64,000 bases of DNA, taken from positions 1 through 64,000 of the forward strand of contig CBDUZS010000001.1 in NCBI GenBank assembly GCA_965371785.1. The letters are read 5' to 3'. Positions 1-9,400 of this stretch are shown here, piece by piece; position 1 is the first letter of the stretch, and each line of letters begins with the position of its first letter. This DNA comes from CBDUZS01 sp965371785 (lineage in GTDB: Bacteria > Fermentibacterota > Fermentibacteria > Fermentibacterales > JCC-6). Below the pieces are notes generated by a model. It saw only the letters and a list, made by a program, of their open reading frames with translations. It did not search any database and was not told the DNA's origin. Made by a program: the position numbers and the translations under genes.

Positions 1-715
1 CGACAAGATCCTTTATATTGTTGAGTTCGCGGTACTTGATTGCTCGGGGATTACCCCAGGAACCGAACACCGCATCGATTGCGTGGTGCAGCTGAAGCCA
101 TGGGTCAGACGGGAAGTCCTTTCCGATCTGCTCGATGTAAAGGTCTCTGTAGAGTCGCACCAGCTTCTTGAGGTCTTCCACATCGAGTTCGGTATCGAGC
201 TTTATACCCTTCGACTCCTTGAGGGAGTGAAGAATACCCTCGAAACCTTCGTGCGGAACGTTCATGACCACATCGCCGAACATCTGCATGAACCTGCGGT
301 AAGAATCCCATGCGAAGCGTGGGTTGCCATTCTGCTCAGCAAGAGCCAACAACGTTTCCTCGTTGATTCCGAGGTTGAGTACGGTATCCATCATGCCGGG
401 CATGGAGACGGCAGCTCCGCTTCGGACTGAAAGGAGAAGGGGGTTGGACCTGTCTCCGAACTTCTTTCCGGTCTCACGTTCGAGCTTCGTGATGCCCTCT
501 CTGATCTGGTCCTCGAGACCCTCGGGCCACTTGTTTCCCAGTTTGCCGAAGAGATCGCATGTTTCGGTCGATATCGTGAAACCCGGCGGAACGGGAAGAC
601 CTATGCTGGTCATTTCAGCAAGGTTTGCACCCTTCCCACCGAGAAGTTCCTTCATGCCACGATTACCATCCGTGCCCGTGCTGCCGAAATGGTATACGAA
701 CTTCTTCGAATTCAT
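1..715 (-). CDS. ppdK: Pyruvate, phosphate dikinase, N-terminal part (runs off the left edge)
   Basis: This is the first ~238 residues of pyruvate, phosphate dikinase, a cytoplasmic enzyme that interconverts pyruvate + ATP + phosphate and PEP + AMP + pyrophosphate. It starts at an ATG (715-713) and continues past base 1, so only the nucleotide-binding domain is visible; the phosphohistidine and PEP/pyruvate domains lie outside. The family-typical stretch GGKGANLAEM is at residues 26-35 and RSGAAVSMPGMMDTVLNLG begins near residue 98. The residues match the family closely and no frame break is seen. A sigma70-like promoter lies just upstream (779-807), so the gene is probably transcribed separately from the TPR gene to its right. 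With pckA (28666-30318) it places two PEP-forming or PEP-consuming enzymes in the window. Confidence 0.95.
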   Translation of the reverse strand, partial: MNSKKFVYHFGSTGTDGNRGMKELLGGKGANLAEMTSIGLPVPPGFTISTETCDLFGKLGNKWPEGLEDQIREGITKLERETGKKFGDRSNPLLLSVRSGAAVSMPGMMDTVLNLGINEETLLALAEQNGNPRFAWDSYRRFMQMFGDVVMNVPHEGFEGILHSLKESKGIKLDTELDVEDLKKLVRLYRDLYIEQIGKDFPSDPWLQLHHAIDAVFGSWGNPRAIKYRELNNIKDLV

Positions 716-778
716 TGATTCATCCTATCTTTTCTGTGATGGTTCTTCACACCTGGCGGTTGGATCAAAGCAACCCTT

Positions 779-807
779 AGTATAACAGGGAGTATTCATG
801 CTGTCGA
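779..807 (-). promoter_or_regulatory. Sigma70-like promoter of ppdK
   Basis: Read leftward, a -35 hexamer TCGACA (807-802) is followed after 17 bases by a -10 hexamer TATACT (784-779), each matching the consensus at five of six positions. Transcription would start near 772, about 57 bases before the ppdK ATG. It lies after the stop of the upstream TPR gene (824), which fits a separate promoter for ppdK. Confidence 0.55.
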
Positions 808-823
808 AAGGGACGGCTCTCTA

Positions 824-1990
824 TCAGCGAGTTTTCTTTCGCCAGAGAAAGCCGATGAAATTTTCTATTTCCCTGCGTTCTGCTTCGGTCTGCGGCGCGA
901 CACGGTCAAAGACCCACTCGACGGCCTCTCCCGGACCATTGAACTCTGGGAAATGGTGGGAGACACCGGCAAGAACCTCGGCAAGCTCTTCCCTCCTGAC
1001 AAGTTTCGAGAGGGTGGAGCCTTCCCGTTCGGTCTCGTTCAAGAGGTCTCCGCTGATGTATTCTGAGAGGTCAATCTGACTCGAGAGTTCGCTGTAATGT
1101 TCTCTCAGCTGGCTGACCGATACTCCGAATTCCGAAGCCAGCTGCTCCTGTGTGAAATGAGGGCCGGATCTCGTGACCGCATACTCGAGCGCTGCAGCCC
1201 AGATGGCAGGTTTCCTGCCTTTGGGAGAACGCCCGGAACAGAAGTGATCCCATATCTTCCTTGCCTGAGCAGCCTTCTCGCCGGAGTACCCATGAAGATC
1301 GAGCATGCCGGAAACCATCCCCGCCACGATATCTTCCAGGGGAAGATCATCGTGTGTCATGGCCTTTCTCTTCAGGCTGACCCTGAGTGCCTCGATTCTA
1401 AGGAGTGTATGCTCTATGTGCTGATCGGAAGGAGCCAGGTCCTTTGCCTTGAGCAGAAGGTGAAGGCTTTCCTCCAGGCGTCCCGATTTCGCCTCGAGCA
1501 TGGCGAGGTAGGTAAGAGTCGAAGGTATGCCGTATTTCTCTCTACGTGCAACACCAAGGAGAAGTCTTTCCGCTTCGGAATCGCGGTCCTTCATGAGGAG
1601 AACAAGCCCGAGTTTCCTTCTAGCATCGAGGTCTTCGGGAAAAACGGAAAGATACTGCTCGAGAGAATCCTGTGCCCGGTCGAACCACTCAAGCCTGAGG
1701 AAGATTCCTGAGGCCAGAAGGAGCGCTGCCGGTCCGGGAAGACCGAACCACTCGAAGCCGTCCATTCGCTGAGCGACACCGTGCGGGTTTCCCTCGTCGA
1801 GTTCCAGCTGACACAGGTTGAGTACGGCCAGGTTTTCATCGGCAGTGTTCCTGACGGAAGGATCGGCAAGCAGTCTTTCAAGGCCCTCTCTGGCCCTCTC
1901 TGCATCGTTCTCCTGCCTGGCGAGTTCGACCTGTTTCCAGAGCCAGGAGATTTTTTCGTTCGAGGATTTGCTCTTGCCCGACTTGATCAC
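824..1990 (-). CDS. TPR-repeat protein with a TFIIB/cyclin-like C-terminal domain
   Basis: This is a 388-residue, apparently cytoplasmic protein with no signal peptide. Residues ~15-205 are helical and TPR-like (for example AEENLAVLNL-type and LTYLAMLEAKSGRLEESLHL stretches). Residues ~225-310 look like a cyclin-box/TFIIB repeat: KPAIWAAALEYAVTR followed by TQEQLASEFGVSVSQLREHY, the pattern of the second TFIIB core repeat and of the bacterial DUF6398-type domain. The function is unknown; the domain suggests contact with nucleic acid or protein partners. The ATG (1990) overlaps the stop of the PorU-like gene by four bases (ATGA), so it is the last gene of a coupled four-gene operon. The TPR assignment is by pattern only; the TFIIB-like similarity is the stronger part. 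Confidence 0.7.
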   Translation of the reverse strand: MIKSGKSKSSNEKISWLWKQVELARQENDAERAREGLERLLADPSVRNTADENLAVLNLCQLELDEGNPHGVAQRMDGFEWFGLPGPAALLLASGIFLRLEWFDRAQDSLEQYLSVFPEDLDARRKLGLVLLMKDRDSEAERLLLGVARREKYGIPSTLTYLAMLEAKSGRLEESLHLLLKAKDLAPSDQHIEHTLLRIEALRVSLKRKAMTHDDLPLEDIVAGMVSGMLDLHGYSGEKAAQARKIWDHFCSGRSPKGRKPAIWAAALEYAVTRSGPHFTQEQLASEFGVSVSQLREHYSELSSQIDLSEYISGDLLNETEREGSTLSKLVRREELAEVLAGVSHHFPEFNGPGEAVEWVFDRVAPQTEAERREIENFIGFLWRKKTR

Positions 1991-4900
1991 TCCCTTACGA
2001 TCGCAAGCACACCAATGCTGTCGACCTGGTTCTCGAATACAGAACTGCCCTCTGCGGTTGCCAGAAGTCTATAGATATAACTGCCTGATGCCGGCGCGTC
2101 TCCGTCGGCATCGAGTCCATCCCAGATGATCTGGTTGTAGCCCTGACCACAGAAAAGGGAAAGGCTCTGGATCCGCCTCCCGCTGACGGTGTATATCGTA
2201 ACCGAGACGGAAGCGGCAGCGGACAGCCTGAAGCTGAAACACCTTCTCCCGGAGCCGGGGTTCGGGTAGACGATCGTTTCGGTTATCGAGATCTCATCCG
2301 CATCGAGGGTCTCGAGGAGCAGCGTATCCAGGGAGTGATTGCCTACACCATCCTGTGCCGACAGGATCAGCGTGTAACTTCCTGCCGCGAGATCGGACAG
2401 TTCGTATGAGAGCCGTCCCTTCGTCGTGCTTCCCTGGTTGTAGCTGAACCACCTGCCCACATCCCTGCTTTCTCCGTTTACGAACAACCTCAGCTGCCTT
2501 CCCTCTCCTCCCAGGAAACAGATTCCACTCGAATCCTCGAGATCTGCTTCGAGTATCACATCTCCGGACACAACAGGTTCTTCGACTCCTTCGTACCCGC
2601 GTATCCACATGGCAATCGCCGGGCCGGTGAAGTCGTCTCCCGAAGGAGTTCCGGTAACCAGCTGAGCAGGATCTACGGCTCCGGTCGAGATATCAGAACT
2701 TCCGATGGAAGTGGCGACAACTCTCGCCCAGGAACCTGTATCAGCCTGCAAGGGAATGATGCAGCCCATTTCGAACTGACCCAGCTCCACCGGTATTGAA
2801 CCCCTGAAGGCCGAACCGCCGTACTTCAGGTACTCTATGACGGCTCCACCAAGGCACGTATACGAAGCGGGAGTCGAAGATTCCCTGATCTCGATCATTG
2901 CCAGGCCTTCGGGAGGGAAACCGCTGCCGGAGATGGAATTGATCTCACCGCTCCGAAGTGTGTCACCCTCTATCGAAACGACGGCTCCGTGGTCAGTGGA
3001 TGGAAGAACGAAGTCCGGATATCCGAAGAGGACGTAGAACCTGTTGTTGTAGTGGTAGGAGCCTGATTCGCTGATCTTTGCCAGCCACAGCGCTTCCCCC
3101 ATTGTGAGATCCTGCATTGAGTAGAGGGAGTCGAGAATTGCTCTTCCCAGCTCGTAATTGGCTACCGAGTAGCATCCCCTGGTGGCGGCAATCGCTGCGA
3201 TGCTCCCACCCTGTGGAGTGTTGATCAGATCCTCGGCGATTGCGTCTGTCCCAGGATTGTCGAACTGGCCCACATCACACGTAGCCCAGATCGAAAGGGG
3301 CAGCCTGGAGCCGTTTGCCAGAAGGTCTATATCGCTCGAGAGCAATATCTTCTCATGGGCAATCTGCCCAGCGGATCCGTGTCCGATGTAGATGAATGCT
3401 CCCATACCTTCGCTGAAAAGATCGATGAGATCCGCTCTGGCATCGGGTTTGTCAGGATGTGGTCCCGATGGTGTGCCCGGCGGCCAGGGGTACTCTATGA
3501 GAAAGAACTTATACCTGTCTACGTGTCTCGGCAGAGCCTCCTCGGCGATCAGTTCACACTGGTTTGTGTGTGCGGTCTCGTTCCAATGCTCGTTCTGTCC
3601 CCAGTCATCGTCTGCCACGATGAGACATCTGTTCATCCATGTTCCGTCGCTCTCGCCGGGACGGTAAGCGATCGACTTGGCCGTGCAGGTTCCCAGTTCA
3701 GTGCTGTTGTCCGCAGGTATCCTGGCGATAGGAATCTCCGGAAGCACGGATCCGGCATGGGTCATGACGAAGTAATCATCGAAGCAGTCACCGCCACCTC
3801 CCGAACCAAGCCCGATCCAGGGGGGAACGAGAACGGGCTGTGAGGTCGTATTCCCGAGGTAATCGTAGTGGCCGTCACCGGCCAGGATCACGCCTGCAAG
3901 ACCGGGAGTCCAGCTGTCTATTCCCCATCTCACCATCGATCTTATTGCCCCCGGATCCGCGACTCCCTGACCGAATTCGTCATAGATTTCACGAGTGGTG
4001 GCTACGACCGGGATGTGCCCAGACTCCTCCTGGATGGCGGCAAGCCCCCATACACCGCTCCAGAACCCCGGTGGCGTGACTATCAGCCTGTCACCTTCGC
4101 TGATGCTTCCGACGAGGCGTCCGGGAGACGCGCTGCCGATCGAATCAGGTGTGTTCCAGTCATCGGGGTTGACGGACATCAGGACAGAATACTGGGATAT
4201 CGAGCAGGCAAAACTGACTGCATCAGCCGTCCGTTCCATGTCGGTGAACTCAACGGGAGCCGAGAAGTCGGTCAGGTCGAAAATCCTGCTGCCCGGATCA
4301 AGACCGGATAGATCGAAGAGGAATCTGCCGGTTGCCATGAGGCCCGGATAGAGAGCCGAGCCGCCGGTATCCCCGGTTCCACGCTCGTATTCGACGTGGA
4401 CGTAATCCAGTTCGAGCAGGGATTCGAAGCCCCCCTCGGCAAAAAATATTTCGAGAGTGTTGTGCGTATCGAGATCGAGAGAGGAGACCACCATCATGTG
4501 AGGGCCGGCACCGTACCAGCTGTCCGTCCCTACCTGTGTACCGTTCAGGGAGACCGTTACCAGATTGTTTCCACCGACAGTGGGTATGAGCATGATCTCA
4601 ATCGAGCCGGGACCGTAGACTTCCTCCGTATCGAATGACATTGACATGCTGCCGCCGGGACCCGTCGACATCCATGTCCAGCCCGTACGGGTCTCGTAGG
4701 ACGGGAGCCATGTATGGTTCTCCTCGAACCAGTCATGGCCAGAGAACAGCGGACCCCACGATGGGGAGCCGTCGGGAGGAGCAGGGAGCTCGGTGATCCG
4801 GGTGCCTGCAGCACCACCCCATGTGAGCCAGTACACGTTATGGGTTGCGTACCTGTTGCAGATCCATTCGAGGATCTGAGGGTCAGAGTATTCCCATCTG

Positions 4901-5760
4901 TCAAGCGATCTGGCCATGAAACGGATTCTGTCTTCGGCATCGAACAGGCCGTCGGAGTCAACGTCATCAACGATAATGGAGACCTCGGACAGCGAGTGCC
5001 CGGTTTCCGGAACGGAAGAGAATTCCCTTCCCGGTCCGGTGAACATTGCCAGGGACTGGACTGGTGTGCCGGTAACCGCGCAGCCATGGTCTTCCAGCTC
5101 TGAACCCAGAACCGAGTAAGCTCCAGTTTCCCCGATGGACAGCCTGGCCCATGGTTTTCCCCAGAAATAGCTTTCGGCCCTTTCGCCAGTGCTTGTCGGC
5201 CAGTATAGCGCATTGTGCCCTGTAACTTTACCGAGTGGATGCCCTTCGGGAATCGGAAGTGCTCCGCTCACAACGGGCCACGAGAGTTGAATCCTTATGT
5301 CGGTTGCCCAGAATGACGGCACGTTGCCTAACGCGGGGAAGACGTCAACGATGGCTACCCGGGATCCGGCAAGCGGTATTACGCCACGTAGAACAACGTT
5401 CTCGGATGGTCCCGCAATTTCCTCAACCGATTCGTAACGTGTTTCGAGCCCCTCTCCGAGAACCGCAGGGGTTCGCATGATTCCTGAGGGAAGATGCAAA
5501 GCGCTTCCCGAGAGGACTGAGAACTCCAGGTCCGGATAGACGCCGGGTGGAACGGGCACGAAAAGAGTCCTGACGGGAAGAATCGGTTCACCCGGAACGA
5601 ACCTGTGTCTCAGGCCCTCGGCCTCCAGAAACGTGGCATCATCGATCTCGCGGATATGGGGAAGAGAAAAGTTCAGTTCGATGGAGAAGCCGGGCTGTCC
5701 AGCGGTACGGGCACCGGAAGCAGCAATGCAGATCAGCAGGAGATTCAGTGGAACGGTCAT
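1987..5760 (-). CDS. PorU-like C25-family cysteine peptidase with C-terminal sorting module
   Basis: This is a 1257-residue exported protein with a signal peptide at residues 1-20 (MTVPLNLLLICIAASGARTA). A PorU-like region follows (~195-330, with WARLSIGETGAYSVLGSEL). The C25 peptidase domain (~560-960) contains the catalytic-type His in YIGHGSAGQIAHE near residue 794 and Cys in WATCDVGQFD near residue 826. The end is a FlgD-Ig/type IX-like module (YPNPGSG at ~1165, IIWDGLDADGD, GSYIYRL). PorU in Bacteroidota cleaves C-terminal signals of type IX cargo at the outer membrane. A sortase-like or protease role at the surface is inferred here. It is a paralog of 6500-10297 with the same domain order. 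Its ATG overlaps the sirtuin stop (ATGA), and its own stop overlaps the TPR gene. Confidence 0.85.
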   Translation of the reverse strand: MTVPLNLLLICIAASGARTAGQPGFSIELNFSLPHIREIDDATFLEAEGLRHRFVPGEPILPVRTLFVPVPPGVYPDLEFSVLSGSALHLPSGIMRTPAVLGEGLETRYESVEEIAGPSENVVLRGVIPLAGSRVAIVDVFPALGNVPSFWATDIRIQLSWPVVSGALPIPEGHPLGKVTGHNALYWPTSTGERAESYFWGKPWARLSIGETGAYSVLGSELEDHGCAVTGTPVQSLAMFTGPGREFSSVPETGHSLSEVSIIVDDVDSDGLFDAEDRIRFMARSLDRWEYSDPQILEWICNRYATHNVYWLTWGGAAGTRITELPAPPDGSPSWGPLFSGHDWFEENHTWLPSYETRTGWTWMSTGPGGSMSMSFDTEEVYGPGSIEIMLIPTVGGNNLVTVSLNGTQVGTDSWYGAGPHMMVVSSLDLDTHNTLEIFFAEGGFESLLELDYVHVEYERGTGDTGGSALYPGLMATGRFLFDLSGLDPGSRIFDLTDFSAPVEFTDMERTADAVSFACSISQYSVLMSVNPDDWNTPDSIGSASPGRLVGSISEGDRLIVTPPGFWSGVWGLAAIQEESGHIPVVATTREIYDEFGQGVADPGAIRSMVRWGIDSWTPGLAGVILAGDGHYDYLGNTTSQPVLVPPWIGLGSGGGGDCFDDYFVMTHAGSVLPEIPIARIPADNSTELGTCTAKSIAYRPGESDGTWMNRCLIVADDDWGQNEHWNETAHTNQCELIAEEALPRHVDRYKFFLIEYPWPPGTPSGPHPDKPDARADLIDLFSEGMGAFIYIGHGSAGQIAHEKILLSSDIDLLANGSRLPLSIWATCDVGQFDNPGTDAIAEDLINTPQGGSIAAIAATRGCYSVANYELGRAILDSLYSMQDLTMGEALWLAKISESGSYHYNNRFYVLFGYPDFVLPSTDHGAVVSIEGDTLRSGEINSISGSGFPPEGLAMIEIRESSTPASYTCLGGAVIEYLKYGGSAFRGSIPVELGQFEMGCIIPLQADTGSWARVVATSIGSSDISTGAVDPAQLVTGTPSGDDFTGPAIAMWIRGYEGVEEPVVSGDVILEADLEDSSGICFLGGEGRQLRLFVNGESRDVGRWFSYNQGSTTKGRLSYELSDLAAGSYTLILSAQDGVGNHSLDTLLLETLDADEISITETIVYPNPGSGRRCFSFRLSAAASVSVTIYTVSGRRIQSLSLFCGQGYNQIIWDGLDADGDAPASGSYIYRLLATAEGSSVFENQVDSIGVLAIVRE

Positions 5761-6497
5761 GTGTCCAGCTCTCCGATCAGTTCCGGGAGTACGGCCCCCG
5801 CAAAACCCTTGATGGAGAGAACACCCTGAGTACCGGTGAACTCGGTTTCCTCAGGGTTGACCTCGATCACAAGGGCACCGGCGGCCAGTGCAGTGTATGG
5901 TATTCCCGCTGCCGGATATACAATCATGGACGTTCCGACGACAAGCATTAGATCACACTCACCGGCAAGATCACATGCTCGGGAAAAGGATTCGGAAGGC
6001 AACGGCTCTCCGAACAGAACGACATCCGGTCTGAGATAGCTCCCGCACTCGCAGGGGGGAGGAAGCACATCGAGGAGACCGGGTGACAGGTGAGTACGGT
6101 ACCCGCACCTATCGATGCAGGATGCCGTGAAAAGGCTGCCATGGAGTTCTATTACGTCCACGTGTCCCGCCATCTGGTGGAGTCCGTCGACGTTCTGGGT
6201 AATGACAGGCAACCTGCCTTTCATCGTCTGGAGATCGGTTAACGCTCCGTATCCTGCGTGAGGCTCCACGTCTTCACCTGCGATCAGTCTGTCCCGGTAC
6301 CATTCCCAGACAAGCCGGGGGTCTCTTCGCAGCGCCGAGGGAGTTGCGAGATCCTCTGCGCGGTGTTCACGCCAGTGACCATCCTCTCCCCGGAACGTCC
6401 TTATGCCGCTCTCAGAGGACATACCCGAACCAGTAAAAACAACCGGTCTGACCGATCGGGCTATCAGTTCCCGTGCTCTCGCTTCGCAGCCCTGCAT
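5757..6497 (-). CDS. Sir2-family NAD-dependent protein deacylase (class III type)
   Basis: This is a 246-residue sirtuin, predicted to remove acyl groups from lysines using NAD+. The start chosen is the ATG at 6497, two bases after the stop of the upstream protease gene and preceded by GAGAG; a longer reading frame exists but overlaps that gene. Visible motifs are the NAD site GSGMSSESGIRTFRG, TQNVDGLH, the catalytic His in ELHGS, and four zinc-type cysteines (C-x3-C and C-x-C). The class III signature Y-x-x-R is present in VWEWYRDR, as in CobB/SIRT5, which suggests acidic-acyl (succinyl/malonyl) activity as well as deacetylation. It sits between two PorU-like protease genes with a 2-base gap on one side and an ATGA overlap on the other. 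That context is unusual and its meaning is unknown. Confidence 0.93.
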   Translation of the reverse strand: MQGCEARARELIARSVRPVVFTGSGMSSESGIRTFRGEDGHWREHRAEDLATPSALRRDPRLVWEWYRDRLIAGEDVEPHAGYGALTDLQTMKGRLPVITQNVDGLHQMAGHVDVIELHGSLFTASCIDRCGYRTHLSPGLLDVLPPPCECGSYLRPDVVLFGEPLPSESFSRACDLAGECDLMLVVGTSMIVYPAAGIPYTALAAGALVIEVNPEETEFTGTQGVLSIKGFAGAVLPELIGELDT

Positions 6498-6499
6498 CT

Positions 6500-9400
6500 C
6501 TACTCTCGAAGGATTGCAAATACATCCGTGATGGATGTACTTCCGGACTGATACGAATCGAACTCGATTCGATACACGTAAGCTCCTGAGCCGGGGAAGT
6601 CTCCATCCATATCCCTGCCGTTCCAGAGTACCTGATTGTACCCGGAGTGACATGTTGCGCCAGTCCTCCATATCTTCCGGCCACTCACGGTGTACACCGA
6701 TATTTCACAGACGCCGTCGAAGGCAACGGTAAAATTGAAAGTCCTCTGTCCGTAACCAGGATTTGGATGGACGAATACACCTGTCATGAGATCGAGTGGA
6801 GCCTGCACAACAACGAAATCGAGTGTATCCTGCGAGCCGTTACCCATGCCATCCCACGCGGCAACGATCAGCCTGTGGTTTCCTTCGAACAGCTCAGGCA
6901 GCTCGAACTCGATATCACCAGTAGTGTAACTTCCTGCCCGGTACGAGAAATGGGAGCTGAGATCGAATCCCTGGGTATCGAGGCTCATCAGTATCGCTCT
7001 TCCAGCCGAACCGCCCAGAGCACAGATACCGCTCTCATCGGATAGTGTTGCCTGAAGCGTAACCTGTCCCCACACCTCGGGCTGGTCGGACTGCCTGAGA
7101 CCGTTCACCATGAGATCCATCTCCGGGCCGATGCTGTCTTCCGGGTGCTCTCCAGTATCGATTACGTCTATCCATTCCCTGAAAGCGACCTGCATGGAGT
7201 TACCGTTCAGCCAGATCATCGAACATCGTCCATACGATCCCGTATCAGCCTGTACAGGCATGAAGAACTCGATAGTTTCCGGTCCGGAACCATACGCCTC
7301 AACGACTCCCGAAAATGCTCTGCTCCCATATTTCAGATAGGTTATCTCGGCTCCACCAAGGCAGGTGTAAGTAGTGTAACCACCGCTCTCCCAGGCGCTG
7401 AACCAGCCGATAGCAGGGCCGGGGGAACTGGATAGAGCCGTGTTCAGATTCCCCCTGCTGAGAACGTCTTCGTCGATGCTGATGGTTTCCGGCTCCAGGT
7501 CCGGTCTTATGAGGATCGTGCCCCCGTCACCCAGCAGAACGTTGTAGAGGTTCCTGTGCACTCCAGGGTTAGCAATCTTGCCGGCCCAGAGAGCCTCTCC
7601 GATGGAGTATTCATCCTGGTTGTACAGGAGATCGTAAACGGTGACGTAGAGATTCTCATTCTGTGCGGAATAGGTTCCCCTTGTTGCGGCAATTGTTGCG
7701 ATCGATCCGCCATCCGGTTTCAGTACGAATGCCTCCCCCAGGCAATCGGTTGAAATCAGATCGAACTGACCGACGTTGCAGGTCGCGAAACAGGCCAGGG
7801 GCAATCTCGGACCGTTGTCGATCTGTGAAAGATCGCTTGTAATAAGAAGTTTTTCTCCGGCTATCTGGCCATACGAGCCGTGCCCGAAGAACGAAAAGGA
7901 GCTGCAACCCTCGGTGAGCAGTGAAATGAGATCCTGCCGAGCAAGGGGTTTCTCCGGATGAACACTGCTTGGCTCGGGGACCGTGCCGGGAGGCCAGGGA
8001 TATTCTATGAGGTAGAATTTTTTCCTCTCCAGGTCCGGAGGCAACAGAGTGTCTGCAAGCACCTCACAGGTTCTTACGTGCTGTGTCTCGTTGAAATGAT
8101 GACCCCATTCGTCATCTGCTATGAGTACAACCCGGTTGCACCATTCCCCGGCAGAACTGCCCGAAACGTAACCGATCATCTTTGCGATGTAGTCAGTCAG
8201 CTCCCCGACTGTATTGACGGAGATCCTGCTGATGGGAACCTCGGGGAGTTCACCGCCTTCGTGCGCAATGACGAAGCAGTCCTCTATCAGTTGACCTTCC
8301 TCATCGTCGAGAAAGATGCAGACCGGTATGAGGGTCTTCTCCGGCGTGATGTACATGAGGGGATCGTAATTCCCATCACCAATAAGGAGCAGTTCCTCGG
8401 CTGGAACATCCCATTCGTCCTGTGTGAATCGGAAGAAAGAGCGAATCGCACCCGGGTCTCTGATTCCCTGACCGAATTCATCGTAGACTTCACCGGCCAT
8501 GACAGAGGCGGTGGTCTGCCCCCTCAGTGCATACAGCGCAGAAATCGGAGAGATGTAATCCTGAAACTCGTCTGCGATGACAACGACCGCATCACCTGGC
8601 ACCAGGCTGCCCAGGATTCGGCCCGGGCTTGCGGCGACCATCGAATCCGGGCTCTTCCAGTCCTCGGGATTTACGGCGAAGAGCCTGCTGTACGAATTGA
8701 TCTCATGAGAAAAGCCGAGCTGATCATTCATCCGGACGACATCGGACAGGCTCAGCGGCAGGAAGGGATCGGTAACATCGAAGAGTTCACAACGTTCTCC
8801 GCTCGAGGTTTCCGGAACAGCACCGCCCAGAGTAAAGGTGTGCTTCCCCAAGTTGTTGCGGTTGAAAAAGAGTTCACGACCGGTACCGTTGGACAGGCTC
8901 CTGGGATAGATGACATGGATGTAGTCGAGGTAGATGTTTGCCGGCCCGTCGACGAAAAGGAGTTTAAGCTGGTTCAGTGACTGATCCATTGTCACATCCT
9001 CGAATACGAGCGTATTCCTCCCTTTGTTTCTGGCAAAGCCGACACCGATGAGAACCGATCCCATGTAGGCATGGATCTCGTTGGCCCCCTTCTCGTCAGC
9101 GATCAGTGAGACCGTGATCTGACCGGAAGCTTCGGGAGACGGAGAGGAGAAGTAGAAATACCCTGGAGTGTTCTTGTAGAGGGCTGACCAGGCCCAGCCT
9201 GTGTTCGTCTCGAATTCGGGCAGCCAGCTGGTCTCGTGTTCGATCCATACGTTGTCTGCAAGTGAATCACCCCACGCCGGGGATCCATCGGGTGGAACGG
9301 GCAGCGAGGACATCCTAAGGCCGCTCTCCCCTCCCCAGGTCAGCCAGTACACGTTATGGGTGGCATACCTGTGGTAGGTCCGCTCGAGGCTGTTTCCCCC

